64,000 bases of DNA from Cylicocyclus nassatus (GCA_958299035.1 CATQJL010000001.1:105347661-105411660), one strand, 5' to 3'. Counted from the stretch's first letter, positions 38,401-46,453 are shown. The notes: generated by a model not told the origin, from the sequence alone. Numbers and translations are program-made.

Positions 38401-41239
38401 GAATTTAGTCTATATGAGTCCATCGGAGCCCCGGCGTTGGCCGCTGCAGCCTCAGAAGCAGATCTGACCGCTGGCGCCTCGTACGAGCCAAAGATCGCTG
38501 AGCAAAATATTGGGCGCAGCAAAGGATCAATCTTGGTAGGCTTCTTCCAAAGCAGAATAGGGTCTAACCAACTCTTTGACTCTTTCAGAACATGCTTGCG
38601 AGAAATTTCAGAGCTATCGAGAAAACAACGCTGTACCTGGCTTTCTTCATCAATATCATCTTACTGTTCCATAGAGTTGATATCAAGCATGTGGATGCTC
38701 AAGGTTAGCATATCCTTTGTCTTCTAAATGGTTTTCACCAGACAGTCACAAAAAATAATGATTTCCCAGAGGGAGCGGAAGCAGAAGACGACGACGATAG
38801 CACTGTTGAGACCATATACATTAGTGGAATGATGATACCTTATATAGACTATGAAGTAACTGGATGGGTCCTGTCACAGGTAAGAGATCTACGTTCTTGG
38901 GGTACCGTGCCGACGTCGTGCCAACGCCGTTCCGGAACTTAAACGCGCTATCGATCGAGATACGTTTCGGCACAGCTCTGGCACGGAGCTGGCACGACTC
39001 TGAACGCACCTTCTATGCTTTCCACGTGCTGTTGACAAAACAGTACATGGTGTGATTGCAGGTTTTGTATTGGATAAGCGTCTTGCATGTTACGATTTCT
39101 TTTGCCCTACTGGTGTCGTTCTATCAACTGAAGGTGAGCGAATGTTATCAAAGGTGTGACGGAAGTTGAATTTTAACATTGAAGATTCCACTTATCACTT
39201 TCAAACGTGAGAAAGAAGTGGCACGAAAATTGATGTTTGATGGATGTTGGATCACTGAAGACGATAACGAAGAAAGTGGAATCGTTGATACATTGCTTTG
39301 GTTGGTCATATAGAAATTGGTCGTTTAGTTTATCAAAATCAACAAACAGTCACAAAAGTCTAACGTCACAACCTTCAAGAATTTATCTTTTTGCAGGTAC
39401 CTTGATAGAATTGTCATCAGCTCTAAGTCCTTCCCGATGACATACTGGGACAAATTCGTTAGGCGAAAGACCCGCCAGAAGTTCAAGGATCAGGTTTGAA
39501 TACACAGTCGTAAATCTAGTTTTATCTGTACTGCAGCTTCCGGGTTTGCCCGTTTGCCAACATCGTTCTAGCACCGTGCCATTCGTGGCCCACGGACGGC
39601 GTTCCGTGATTGGTCCTTTGACGTTCCGCCGCTGTAGCACGGCGCTGACACGGGCAAATCTGGACGCAGCTCACAATTATTATTTTACATGGGAATAATT
39701 GATTTATAAAAGAACTTGTCTCTTGAAGTGATAGTAAAATGGGTTTTGATCTACATCATCTAGGTGGATGAGGAGACGCTTTCATTGGTGCTTGGTGAGG
39801 AGAAGGCCGCTGGTGACACTAGCTTTGACTACAGGTTCGCGTTTTCGTGAAAGCTTCTTCTTCACCTTTTTGTGACTAACAACCTCCTTTCAAGGTACAC
39901 GTGCTGGCTGTGGATTGGCGTAATCTTGACGAACGGACAGTTCCTCTACCGTGTGTTCTACATGCTGTGCTCGGCTTTCGGAGTGTTCATCTCGCCATTC
40001 TTTTACGCCTTCCACTTGATCGACGTCGTACTTTCTTTCCCTATGTTAAAAGCTATCCTGCAATCTGTCACCCACAACTTGCAACAGGTGGGTGTGGACC
40101 AAAACCTTTTATAATTTTAGCGCCATCTCTTTTCAGCTGATCCTTACCATCATGATGACCTTGGTAGTGGTGTATCTGTATGCTGTACTGGCTTTCAATT
40201 TCTTCCGCAAATTTTACGTCCAAGAGGGTGAAGATGGAGAGGAGCCGGATAGGAAATGCCATAATATGCTTACAGTAAGCTGATTCTTCGCGGGTCCTCA
40301 AAACTTCAGCTGATCTCCTTTAGTGCTTCATCTACCACTTCTACGCCGGTGTAAGAGCTGGTGGAGGTATTGGTGACGAGTTGGAAGCACCATATGGTGA
40401 TGAACTAGAATACCCAAGAATGTTCTACGATATCTCATTCTTCTTCTTCGTCATTATTATTCTGCTAGCCATCATGCAAGGTTAGAATAATTGCACCTTC
40501 CTCTGCACCGTAATCCTACAGTATCCCAAAAAATAATGATAATTTAGGTTTGATCATCGACGCCTTCGGTGAACTTCGAGACCAGCAAGAATCGGCTACG
40601 GAAAAGTTGGAATCGTCGTGTTTCATTTGCGACATTGGCAAAGAAACATTTGATCGGTTGCCAAGAGGCTTTGAAATACACGTGACAAAGGAGCACAACT
40701 TTGCTAACTACCTGTGAGTTTCTATGTTGACGAGAACTGGTCCCCGGAGTCAATGGTTTGTGGTCGTTTTTAAGGACCAGTTCTCACACATACTTATTGT
40801 TTTACCAAGTCAGGAACGATACACTATGAATGATTGTATTCTAGATTTTTCCTACAACATCTGGTGAACAAGGATGACACCGAATATACGGGACAGGAGA
40901 CCTACGTGAGAGAAAAATATGATAACAGGTGAATGAATTTTTTCAAGTAAATTCACCAAGCTGCGTCCAGAGTTGCTCGTGCCAGTGCCGTGCCAGCGCC
41001 TTATAACGCAATGTCGGGACCCACGTAATGCCCAAGTACATACAGGTCGATCGATGGTGCTGGCACGGCGCTGGCTCAGCACCTATCCACGAAAATCTCA
41101 GCGCCGCAATGTGATTTTTTCCCTTGCGATCTTCACAATTTTCATAGCGTTGAAAATCAATTTTTTCAGAGACTGGGACTTCTTCCCAGTAGGAGAATGC
41201 TTCGTGAAACAATACGAAGACCAACTATTACAGTCATAA
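2444..41239 (+). CDS. unc-68: Ryanodine receptor, intracellular calcium-release channel (about 129 constitutive exons)
   Basis: The product is the homotetrameric calcium-release channel of the sarcoplasmic/endoplasmic reticulum; in nematodes it amplifies calcium signals in muscle and neurons. Exons were traced from ATG 2444 to TAA 41237-41239. Every junction keeps phase, and the constitutive exons sum to 5,059 codons, close to the roughly 5,070 residues of the C. elegans protein. Recognisable strings run in family order: GFGNR near residue 50, MVIYEGGAA near 250, [12 protein letters not shown] and RyR repeats, [15 protein letters not shown]-type motifs, two EF-hands at 4183-4194 and 4218-4229, and the selectivity filter GGGIGDE at 4914-4920. 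The start [15 protein letters not shown] is inferred from frame and position and is less conserved than the rest. No frameshift or premature stop remains once a 55-base intron at 15313-15367 and the acceptor at 9684 are used. Introns carry many small transposons. There is one gene per window, as expected for nematodes, which have a single ryanodine receptor gene. Confidence 0.96.
4331..4397. repeat. Short palindromic repeat, CTCGCCCAGTAC family
   Basis: Ends are inverted (actctcgcccagtac ... gtccgagcgagag). Related copies were seen at 12020-12080, 37531-37597 and 49907-49968. Sits in intron 7 of unc-68. Confidence 0.5.
5507..7558 (+). other. unc-68: unc-68 exons 11-18: MIR end and first RIH domain (residues 328-686)
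   Basis: Exons: 5507-5662, 5762-5898, 5953-6077, 6140-6297, 6346-6490, 6544-6662, 7273-7406, 7456-7558. The peptide includes [89 protein letters not shown] and [18 protein letters not shown]. This is the alpha-helical RIH (RYDR_ITPR) domain. In the channel it packs behind the N-terminal trefoils and transmits ligand-dependent movement. SPRY1 begins at the end of this block. The 610-base intron at 6663-7272 holds an interspersed repeat. Confidence 0.93.
6896..7105. repeat. Interspersed repeat with TATGAGCTGC..ATAGTCCAG core
   Basis: Shares 'catatgagctgc..tt' and 'aaatagtccag' with 12853-13015 and, in part, with 49971-50045. Lies in intron 16 of unc-68. No coding potential was seen. Confidence 0.45.
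7615..11657 (+). other. unc-68: unc-68 exons 19-36: SPRY1, RyR repeats 1-2, SPRY2 (residues 687-1353)
   Basis: Exons: 7615-7682, 7781-7936, 7985-8080, 8187-8283, 8343-8449, 8711-9001, 9056-9215, 9271-9351, 9416-9494, 9685-9769, 10064-10177, 10226-10280, 10327-10404, 10518-10605, 10697-10781, 10891-11029, 11151-11248, 11534-11657. SPRY1 shows [21 protein letters not shown]. The paired RyR repeats show [16 protein letters not shown] and [21 protein letters not shown]2 shows [43 protein letters not shown] and [16 protein letters not shown]. The acceptor at 9684 was chosen because reading from the more obvious upstream AG would hit a stop. The result restores the stretch that ends in [12 protein letters not shown]. 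Confidence 0.92.
12020..12080. repeat. Short palindromic repeat, CTCGCCCAGTAC family
   Basis: 'tctcgtccagtatcgta' and 'tacggtattgggcgaga' face each other; same family as 37531-37597. Lies in intron 37 of unc-68. Confidence 0.5.
12440..12616 (+). other. unc-68: Candidate cassette exon of unc-68 (59 codons, phase 2-2)
   Basis: The acceptor ATCCTTCAG ends at 12439. The frame then reads [33 protein letters not shown] and [13 protein letters not shown]. With a donor after 12616 (or 12640) both ends are phase 2, the same phase as the junction between 11819 and 13501. The channel frame is therefore open with or without it. It is cysteine-containing and unlike its Ser/Lys-rich neighbours. I cannot say from memory whether other nematodes have it. 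Confidence 0.55.
12853..13015. repeat. Interspersed repeat with TATGAGCTGC..ATAGTCCAG core
   Basis: Second copy of the repeat at 6896-7105, in the intron between 12616 and 13501. Confidence 0.45.
14135..14908. mobile_element. Mariner-type MITE in unc-68 intron 40
   Basis: Terminal inverted repeats: TTAGGTTGGCACATAAGT at the left and its near-complement ACTTATGTGTCAACCTAA at the right. TA dinucleotides flank both ends (14133-14134 and 14909-14910), the signature of Tc1/mariner insertion. 774 bases, with no transposase frame recognised, so it is non-autonomous. Confidence 0.75.
16257..19246 (+). other. unc-68: unc-68 exons 47-61: junctional/handle region (about residues 1739-2307)
   Basis: Exons: 16257-16423, 16472-16535, 16639-16798, 17159-17227, 17293-17445, 17503-17618, 17672-17763, 17817-17893, 17944-18052, 18103-18188, 18247-18343, 18409-18503, 18604-18718, 18886-19034, 19087-19246. 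The peptide shows [51 protein letters not shown] and DPEL-type helices, then an acidic stretch ([16 protein letters not shown]), a proline run of six residues ([10 protein letters not shown]) and [18 protein letters not shown]. It is the largely helical bridge between the N-terminal shell and the second RIH domain. A C homopolymer at 18217-18230 sits in an intron. Confidence 0.9.
19297..24282 (+). other. unc-68: unc-68 exons 62-79: second RIH domain and RyR repeats 3-4 (residues 2308-2974)
   Basis: Exons: 19297-19439, 19492-19579, 19631-19728, 19982-20132, 20186-20277, 20587-20710, 20766-20889, (optional 20958-21269), 22168-22322, 22372-22512, 22562-22681, 22809-22862, 22914-23072, 23130-23216, 23284-23412, 23824-23913, 23984-24169, 24223-24282. 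The RIH domain shows [55 protein letters not shown] and [17 protein letters not shown]. The later repeats show [32 protein letters not shown] and [16 protein letters not shown]. RyR repeats 3-4 correspond to the phosphorylation-hotspot domain of vertebrate channels. Confidence 0.92.
20958..21269 (+). other. unc-68: Candidate cassette exon of unc-68 (104 codons, phase 1-1, Ser-rich)
   Basis: The acceptor AATCACAG ends at 20957 and the donor GTGAGC starts at 21270. Length is 312 bases, and both ends are phase 1, matching the direct junction 20889 to 22168 (TTD to NGPLPG). Inclusion or skipping both keep the frame. The peptide is Ser/Arg-rich and starts VRRRSF, a classic basophilic kinase (PKA-type RRxS) site. 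It later carries an acidic Ser run ([21 protein letters not shown]2-like) and a basic SGSKRSK. It would insert into the second RIH domain. Confidence 0.65.
24350..28987 (+). other. unc-68: unc-68 exons 80-98: helical domain 2 (residues 2975-3702)
   Basis: Exons: 24350-24498, 24557-24619, 24689-24830, 24885-25000, 25051-25161, 25220-25319, 25383-25524, 25580-25688, 26198-26334, 26389-26453, 26680-26831, 26880-26995, 27047-27207, 27417-27503, 27760-27840, 27905-28021, 28233-28318, 28685-28787, 28841-28987. Family strings include [94 protein letters not shown] and [17 protein letters not shown]. The 509-base intron before 26198 and the 209-base intron before 27417 carry repeat DNA. Confidence 0.93.
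27234..27365. repeat. GC-rich self-complementary repeat, copy 1 (unc-68 intron 92)
   Basis: 'ggctgtgtcagcgccgtgtcag' faces 'gctggcacggcgctggatcg..gctggcacagc'. The centre has 'tattgattgatcg', also seen in other copies. GC-rich against an AT-rich background. Confidence 0.6.
29485..29529 (+). other. unc-68: Candidate 45-nt micro-exon of unc-68
   Basis: Lies in intron 98. The acceptor GCTTTAG ends at 29484, there are 15 open codons ([15 protein letters not shown]), and then a weak donor, GTGTGG. It is phase 0 at both ends, compatible with exon 98 (ends HT) and exon 99 (starts VTSRLEKED). It is strongly basic. Similar length and phase to a second candidate at 30566 suggest a mutually exclusive pair, but this is inference. 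Confidence 0.35.
30566..30610 (+). other. unc-68: Candidate 45-nt micro-exon of unc-68 (second)
   Basis: Also in intron 98. The acceptor AATCTACAG ends at 30565, there are 15 open codons ([15 protein letters not shown]), and then a consensus donor, GTAAGT. Phase 0 at both ends. Its splice signals are better than those of the 29485 candidate. Confidence 0.4.
31161..31325. repeat. GC-rich self-complementary repeat, copy 2 (unc-68 intron 98)
   Basis: 'ctgtcagcgccgttccaacg' faces 'gcgctggaatgccgtcggcg', with inner arms 'ccaccgccgtgccag' and 'ctggcacggcggtgg'. Confidence 0.6.
32044..32163. repeat. GC-rich self-complementary repeat, copy 3 (unc-68 intron 98)
   Basis: 'gtgccagcaccgtgccagcg' faces 'ccggcacggcactggcac'. 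The start 'ggctgcgtctagag' is shared with copy 7. Confidence 0.6.
32340..35496 (+). other. unc-68: unc-68 exons 99-109: calmodulin-binding/central region (residues 3703 to about 4134)
   Basis: Exons: 32340-32449, 32956-33058, 33236-33321, 33376-33468, 33969-34053, 34135-34314, 34371-34484, 34542-34662, 34726-34853, 34987-35076, 35310-35496. The first three exons are divergent ([18 protein letters not shown], then an acidic stretch ending near [14 protein letters not shown]). The remainder is highly conserved: [72 protein letters not shown] and [20 protein letters not shown] (the RIH-associated/central domain). In vertebrate channels the equivalent region contacts calmodulin and the activating calcium site. 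The divergence at 32340-33321 follows the 3.35-kb intron 98, the longest of the gene. Confidence 0.88.
35553..37440 (+). other. unc-68: unc-68 exons 110-117: EF-hand pair and U-motif (about residues 4135-4515)
   Basis: Exons: 35553-35689, 35741-35820, 35884-36067, 36118-36251, 36793-36880, 36929-37044, 37100-37210, 37273-37440. The first EF loop is [12 protein letters not shown] (residues 4183-4194) and the second is [12 protein letters not shown] (4218-4229). Both have acidic or Asn residues at loop positions 1, 3 and 5, Gly at 6 and Glu at 12, so both should bind calcium. Next come [40 protein letters not shown] and [17 protein letters not shown]. The block ends with TM-like [19 protein letters not shown] and an acidic tail. 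Confidence 0.94.
36388..36512. repeat. GC-rich self-complementary repeat, copy 4 (unc-68 intron 113)
   Basis: 'tgccagccccgtgccgg' faces 'ggcgccagcacggcgctg'. The centre is 'gtattgattggccgcg'. Confidence 0.6.
37531..37597. repeat. Short palindromic repeat, CTCGCCCAGTAC family
   Basis: 'aacccttgcccagtaccgta' faces 'aatacggtctgggcgagagtt'; the clearest copy. Lies in intron 117 of unc-68. Confidence 0.55.
38901..39008. repeat. GC-rich self-complementary repeat, copy 5 (unc-68 intron 121)
   Basis: 'accgtgccgacgtcgtgccaa' faces 'ggcacagctctggcacgg'. The centre has 'ctatcgatcgag'. Confidence 0.6.
39531..39672. repeat. GC-rich self-complementary repeat, copy 6 (unc-68 intron 124)
   Basis: 'gggtttgcccgtttgcc' faces 'ggcgctgacacgggcaaat', with an inner 'ttctagcaccgtgcc' and 'gtagcacggcgctg'. 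Confidence 0.6.
40963..41083. repeat. GC-rich self-complementary repeat, copy 7 (unc-68 last intron)
   Basis: 'cgtgccagtgccgtgccagc' faces 'gtgctggcacggcgctggc'. The start 'gctgcgtccagagtt' is shared with copy 3. Confidence 0.65.
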
Positions 41240-41745
41240 TATTTATCATGTGTAGATTCAGAACAGAGCTTTTTGTGTACTTTTGCTTATTTAGGAGTAT
41301 TAACGAGTGTATGACAAAGTGCACAAAAGTTTATTTTACAGGATTCTAAGAGAATCATCCGAGATTAGAATTTGAGATTCGATGAGTGATCATTAGATTA
41401 TATGTAAGAAGATCTAGCCGTAAATGCTCAATAATACGCTCATACTTGTGCACTTGCAGACGGACAAGCTTTAACTATGACTCCATTTTGTGCCTTCCCT
41501 TTGTGTACCTATATAGTTGTTAATAAATATTTTGGATTTAGATCTGATAGCGATGAATTTCGGGTATCCATATTATTTTTCTTTCATGAAGTTTCTTTTA
41601 TCAAGAAATCATTAAACCTCAAGAATGTAAAAGTAATGGATAGATGGGAGGATAGGGTTCTTCGAATTTTCCACAAGTTCAAAGAAGCAAAGCATGAATC
41701 ATAATAATATCATAAATTTCGCGACCCTTTTTAGCTTCATGCGCT
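41240..41745. other. unc-68 3' UTR and intergenic DNA
   Basis: AT-rich stretch after the stop codon with no recognised gene. The first part is presumably the 3' UTR. Confidence 0.5.
41522..41527 (+). terminator. unc-68: Possible polyadenylation signal of unc-68
   Basis: AATAAA 283 bases after the stop codon of unc-68, the first perfect match I noticed downstream. No cleavage site can be fixed from sequence alone. Confidence 0.35.
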
Positions 41746-42246
41746 TTAGGGTTCCCATAATTATTTACCGTTTTTACCTTAAACATCAGCATTTCTTGAG
41801 AACTGAGGCACCTTCAAAATTTTCAAATACATGATCTACTTCTGTATGTATGAGCTATATGATCACGTGTGTGGGAGGAGCTCAGGACTTCTAAGGGCGG
41901 GGTTTGCCATTTTACCTCATTCATTTTTTCTTTATTTCTAGCCATGGAAAAATTCGAAAAGTATGCAGTCAATGTGCGATGTGTCAAGCGTGTGCCAGAA
42001 TAAATTTGGAATTTTTTAGATACTTTGGGACGGAGATGCGATTTTTGACAGAAAAGTTCGTTTTTGATTACTACCATATTTCAGCTCAAACTTTACGTGG
42101 ATTATGATTTACGCAGACTCTTGATAGCCATCTTGTAGAGCTTGCTTTGCCCTATCGAATGGTTACTCAAGCCGCATCAGATGAAGGATAGATACAAAAA
42201 GACGACCGTCGAAGTAAAAACGATAAATAATTATGGGACAACCTAA
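41746..42246. mobile_element. Mariner-type MITE downstream of unc-68
   Basis: The left end TTAGGGTTCCCATAATTATT and the right end AATAATTATGGGACAACCTAA form a long imperfect inverted repeat of about 30 bases, followed by TA on the right. Internally it shares 'cttgtagagcttgct..atcgaatggtt' with the element at 46001-46436, so both belong to one family. No transposase was recognised. Confidence 0.6.
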
Positions 42247-42546
42247 TAGTTCGATTGGGGCGCGCTTTCCTCCCTATGCTGATGATTTTATGCTATTAAC
42301 GGCAATAGCAAATGACTGAAACCGATCACTGTTAACAGTTTCTTGTTTTTTATTCGGGAGCGTCTAACTCCATATAAGTTTGCATTCAGTCTAATTGTAA
42401 GCCGATAATATTGATCAATGAGATGTTTCAAGAGGACTTGTAAAGTTACCAAAAGAGTTCTTTTTTGAGAAAGACAATTTTATCTAAATTTGAAAACGTA
42501 TTCACTCTGCTATATCCCACTTACTCGCTTTCTTTTCCTGTTTGTT

Positions 42547-43197
42547 CTACCAACACGGGCAATGTAAACCTATCTCTTTCTTTTCGAGGAAGCAGCCAAT
42601 CTTGTTCATTCTTTTTGGATTTTCAGCCTGTAATAGTTCACTTCCTTCAATTGGGTTAGATGGTGCGTCGGTTCAATCGCTTACATGCAATTTTCGAGAA
42701 AAATCATAAATTTTAACTTGCATGTGCATACCGTGAAGATATAGCAATCACTGTGAAAGGTTCAGATATGTGCCCCGGTAAAGGGCCCTTCCGGCTATCT
42801 GAAAATTGCAGATAAAGAAAGTTCGAGGTTTTGTTATGGTTTACCCAGTGTGGTTTAGTGTTTCGAGCCCAAGCTTTGTAATATGGCCGTTCGTTCAGGT
42901 AAACTTCCGCCATATTCGAAATTGCAACCGTAGAGGCTCTAAAGAGGATCATTATCGCATTTTATAAAGTAGAAAGATGCCTCACTTATTTATTGCAAAG
43001 ATTACGGACGCACGAAATTCCTGATTTTCTGCACGTAAATATGGTTCACCCATTTTGTCGCATTCTTTCCCTCTAAGAGAGGCTCCCTCGCTCACGAATA
43101 CAGCTAGCTAAAGCGGAGACAATTGTTGCAGAAATTCTGAGGCTTCTTTGATAAAAATTGAAGAACTAACGAACATGGAAATGAACCCAGAACTCAT
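42547..43197 (-). pseudogene. Broken copy of the CAP-like secreted protein gene
   Basis: Exon-like pieces match the gene at 46454-47840 in order: 43171-43197 (signal peptide start MSSGFISMF), 42986-43107 (SEGASLRGKECDKMG, ENQEFRAS), 42845-42938 (YLNERPYYKAW) and a region near 42780, then a last piece that starts after CTATTACAG and contains IGCFLEKKE and HCPCW. Relative to the other copy, the third piece is 2 bases shorter at the YGCN motif. The fourth shows a stop in the frame that reads IAGRA and is also 2 bases shorter. The upstream DNA, including a TATATA at 43229-43236 and a 'gggtcccac..tcgattgattg' block, is shared with the other copy. I judge it a decayed tandem duplicate, but one or two pieces could be spliced differently. 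Confidence 0.5.
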
Positions 43198-43533
43198 CAC
43201 ATCAAAGCGAATGACCTCTTTACTGCTCATTATATACTTCCACAAACGTCAGGCGTCGAGCACTCACAGCGTGGTGGGACCCGTTTCAATCAATCGACCT
43301 TCTAGGTAATTTGTTCTATAAAGGATTGCCCTTATGACCAACAAAGAATGGACATTTGTACAAAGCGTGGGCTCAAATCAAATATCGCTACTGCTTGTGA
43401 GTAATTGGTGAATCACATTTTTTTCGAAATATAAATGGTCGTATTCAATAAGCACTCGTGTGTTTCGATTAAAGCTTAGCTCGGGTTGGCTCCTCATTTT
43501 CCCTTGAAATCGCAAATTTCTCTGACTTACCAT

Positions 43534-44777
43534 CAGGGCCCGGCACGAGGTGGGCAAACGGGGTTTTCCAAAACGAATTCCCCTTTGATCCCAATAAATT
43601 TTACGAATACCCCCTTGAGCCCAAAAATGACGTTTTGTGCTTGTGCGACGAGATTACCGGCCACACTTCGCCTAAAAGCGCTCAAAAGCACCCAAATTGC
43701 TCAAATTCCTCAAATTATTCCTCAGCTGGATCAAAATAGAAAACAGGAAGAAAAATAAGCAAGAAAATGATTAAGGAATGAGAAAATATTAAAGAAACGC
43801 AGTCATAGGAATGAGAGACGCCGCTCCCGCGCGTATCGATTGACTGGAGCGCGCTTTCCATCTTAAAAAGCTAGGCTGCTGATGCGATTTCGGGCTCTAA
43901 CAAGGTCAAGAGGAGGAGTTTCGAAACCAAAATTTCACCATGTAGTAAACTTTAGGTGTACAACAGATTTATGTAAAAATTCTGAAAAAATTATGTGAAC
44001 TGAGAGTTTTGCCGACCTCAGGTGGGAATTAGGTCGGCAAATGCCGACCTAATTTGGAAATTAGTTAAGGAAACTTTTCATTCACATAAGTTTTTCATAA
44101 TATTTCATACTTAGTTACTTAGTCCTACTGCGCATACACACACCGAATCCCGCGCGATTTCGTTACCTCTGCGTTGCAAACGAGCCATTTTTCCATTTCT
44201 TTGGTAGCGCAAAATTTTCAAAAAAAAGTTTGCCACAACCTTCAGTCACATAATTTTTTAATGAAACTCCTCATTTAAGCCCTGCAAGTCCGTGTGCATG
44301 TATTTACCAAGTTTCATGCCATATCGTTCATCTGCGCGTTCCAAACGAGCCGTTTGAATTCACATCTTCATTTACCAGTTTTGCGAAATTCTCGGAAAAA
44401 ATGCTAATTACTCGTTCCGTTCACATAAGTTTTTCATAAATTTTCATACTATGTTTCCACTAGCCTCTCTCCGTTCGCATACAAAATTTGGTGCCATATC
44501 GTTGCACATACATTGGGAACTAGTCATGCATGCTGTTACAAATAGCATCGCTTGGGCGACGTCGCGCGTGCGGCAATTAGCGACGGCGCGGTTTGACGCG
44601 AGCGAACTCCAGTTCGCCTGTTGAGGCACATAATATGTCAAGATAAGTAGCGAGCATGAAAACTACCAATTTTTTTCCGGGGCTCCGCCCCGGACCCCGC
44701 AAAAACGATTTCCCCTTTGCTTTTTGGCCCCAAAACGATTTCCAGCTTGTCATTTGCCGACCTCGTGCCGGACCCTG
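43534..44777. mobile_element. Non-autonomous hAT element with perfect 8-bp target duplication
   Basis: The left end CAGGGCCCGGCACGAGGTGG and the right end, whose complement is CAGGGTCCGGCACGAGGTCG, form a terminal inverted repeat with the CAGGG start usual for hAT elements. The same 8 bases, CTTACCAT, flank both sides (43526-43533 and 44778-44785). Length is 1,244 bases. Inside are sub-terminal 'ccgacct'/'aggtcgg' repeats around 44013-44053 and no recognisable transposase. Confidence 0.85.
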
Positions 44778-45360
44778 CTTACCATCTAAATCCAGCGAAT
44801 CGCGGACGAAAGTGGAGAATGGGAAAGAAAAGGTAAGGAATAAGCCAGCGAAACGCGAAAAATAGCAATTCAAGACGATCATGTGCCCTGGGAAAGCGGA
44901 GACGACAAGCCAGTCATATGCCGATGTGTCAAAACAATAGGTTTTACGTTTTTGCCTTATTGTACTCATTGTTACTTGCCATTGTGGCAGGAAGTTATGT
45001 AAAGGGTCCACAAAGGCTATTTTGCATGCTGATTACGAAATTAGCATTCGCTTCGTATAGTGTGACCTCTTTGGTAAGATTAGGTAGTGCGGTACCGATA
45101 GTGGACTAAGTTCTAGCTACAGAAAAACTCTACGTCGGAATGAAAAGTTTCGTTGACAAATCACTTGCACCTGAATCATGTGACACCTTGGTAGATGAGC
45201 TTCATACGAGTTGGCCTTCGGATGGGTTTAAGCGGTCAAACTCCATTAACAACTACAGTCGCTACTATGCTACTTTGAGGTTTGATATAAGGTACAGTAT
45301 GCCTGCTCAGTATGCTGTACAAGCTTTTCACGAAGATTATCGTCGATCGCATGTCCGGGA

Positions 45361-45705
45361 CGGATGAAGCCCTCGAACGAGCTGGATAGAGGCTGCTGCT
45401 TGGACCATATTCAGACATTTTCGAGGGTCGTAGAAGTCTTACGGCCTGTCTCCCCTTTCGACCTTAATTGACTACGAGAAAGCCTTTGACAGCGTTGAAA
45501 TCAACACCATCAAGTCAGTCCTAGTAAACAAAGGGGTTGACTCAGCTTATGTGAGGGCAGTGCCAGCTCTTAAAGGACTACTATCACATTGCAGGTATAG
45601 TGACCATACCGATTAGAAAGATAGTTCGGCAAAGGGACACAATCCCTTCAAATTTGTTCACAGAAGCCTTGCAGTGTTCACAGAAGCCTTGCAGGGATAA
45701 GTCAC
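45361..45705 (+). pseudogene. Fragment of RTE-type non-LTR reverse transcriptase
   Basis: The translation shows DHIQTFSRVVEV, then in another frame LIDYEKAFDSVEINTI, NKGVDSAYVRA, and after a further shift VTIPIRKIVRQRDTIP followed by NLFTEALQ. This is the order of motifs in the reverse transcriptase of nematode RTE-like retrotransposons (DYEKAFDSVE, gkGVRQGDtISPklFt-type block). Several frame changes and stops show it is dead. The conserved FxDD block was not seen. Confidence 0.75.
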
Positions 45706-46000
45706 TAAACCAGAGCGAACTCAGCAAGAGAAGAAGACCAGCCTGGGCCGTTTTTGGGCCTCTGATACTGATATAAGCGCAATTTTTTTTACATTCAAAA
45801 ATATCGGTGTGATTACAGATTACGCTAGTGTCCTTTCTGCTGAACCTTGCTAAAATAAGTCGGCGGATTGGAAAGGCGCCGTAAATTTATTGGTTGACTG
45901 TTAAAATGGAACAAATGATAATCACAACTGGCATACAATAAAACTACATCGCATTGATCCCTTGAAAGACGTTTGTTCATTAATTGAAAAAAAGCATATA

Positions 46001-46436
46001 TCAGTTGTCCCATGAGTTCCGCGTTCTGACTTTGACTTGCAAAGTCAAATATTTCTTATTTCTAGATAGGTTTCAGAATATTACTCGATAGGCAGAGCGA
46101 TCTTTAGAAGTGGCGAAAATTTCTATTTCTAATTTAACCAAAAAATATAGCAATGTCTATAAACGCCTCATGCGGAAGCATGCGTGAGCAAGTTGCAATT
46201 TTTTTAGGATTTTTTGGACGGATTACGATTTTTTCTCGATTTTTTGGGCAATGGAGTCTCTTTAAATTCTGGCTTCAAACTAGCGCTGGAGTGAAGCTGG
46301 TACAAAAGTAAGAACGATGTCTTGTAGAGCTTGCTCTGCTTTATCGAATGGTTTTTTGAAACTCATCTGGAAATAAGAAATGTTTGACTTCTTGCAAGTC
46401 AAAGTCAAGTCGGAAGGAACTTATGGGACAGCTTGA
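46001..46436. mobile_element. Mariner-type MITE
   Basis: The left end TCAGTTGTCCCATGAGTTCC and the right end complement TCAAGCTGTCCCATAAGTTCC pair, followed inwards by 'gactttgacttgcaa' on the left and 'ttgcaagtcaaagtc' on the right. TA precedes the left end. Related to 41746-42246 by an internal 'cttgtagagcttgctctgc' block. Confidence 0.6.
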
Positions 46437-46453
46437 TGAAAATTCCGATACTT

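Larger units (their letters stand above)
38111..41239 (+). other. unc-68: unc-68 exons 118-131: transmembrane pore region and C-terminus
   Basis: Exons: 38111-38353, 38409-38535, 38589-38703, 38770-38879, 39062-39133, 39185-39300, 39397-39493, 39764-39834, 39895-40087, 40137-40274, 40324-40480, 40548-40713, 40845-40928, 41170-41239. A Pro/Thr/Ser-rich stretch precedes the first clear membrane helix, [16 protein letters not shown]. Further helices are [55 protein letters not shown], the filter RAGGGIGDE (4912-4920) and [20 protein letters not shown]. The zinc-knuckle-like CFICDIG and the tail [12 protein letters not shown] close the protein. Repeats of the GC-rich palindromic family interrupt introns at 38901, 39531 and 40963. 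Confidence 0.95.

Noticed and set aside
43486..43758. Frame of 90 codons as hAT transposase
   Set aside because: It shows no dimerisation (hATC) or zinc-finger motif; the element is taken as non-autonomous.
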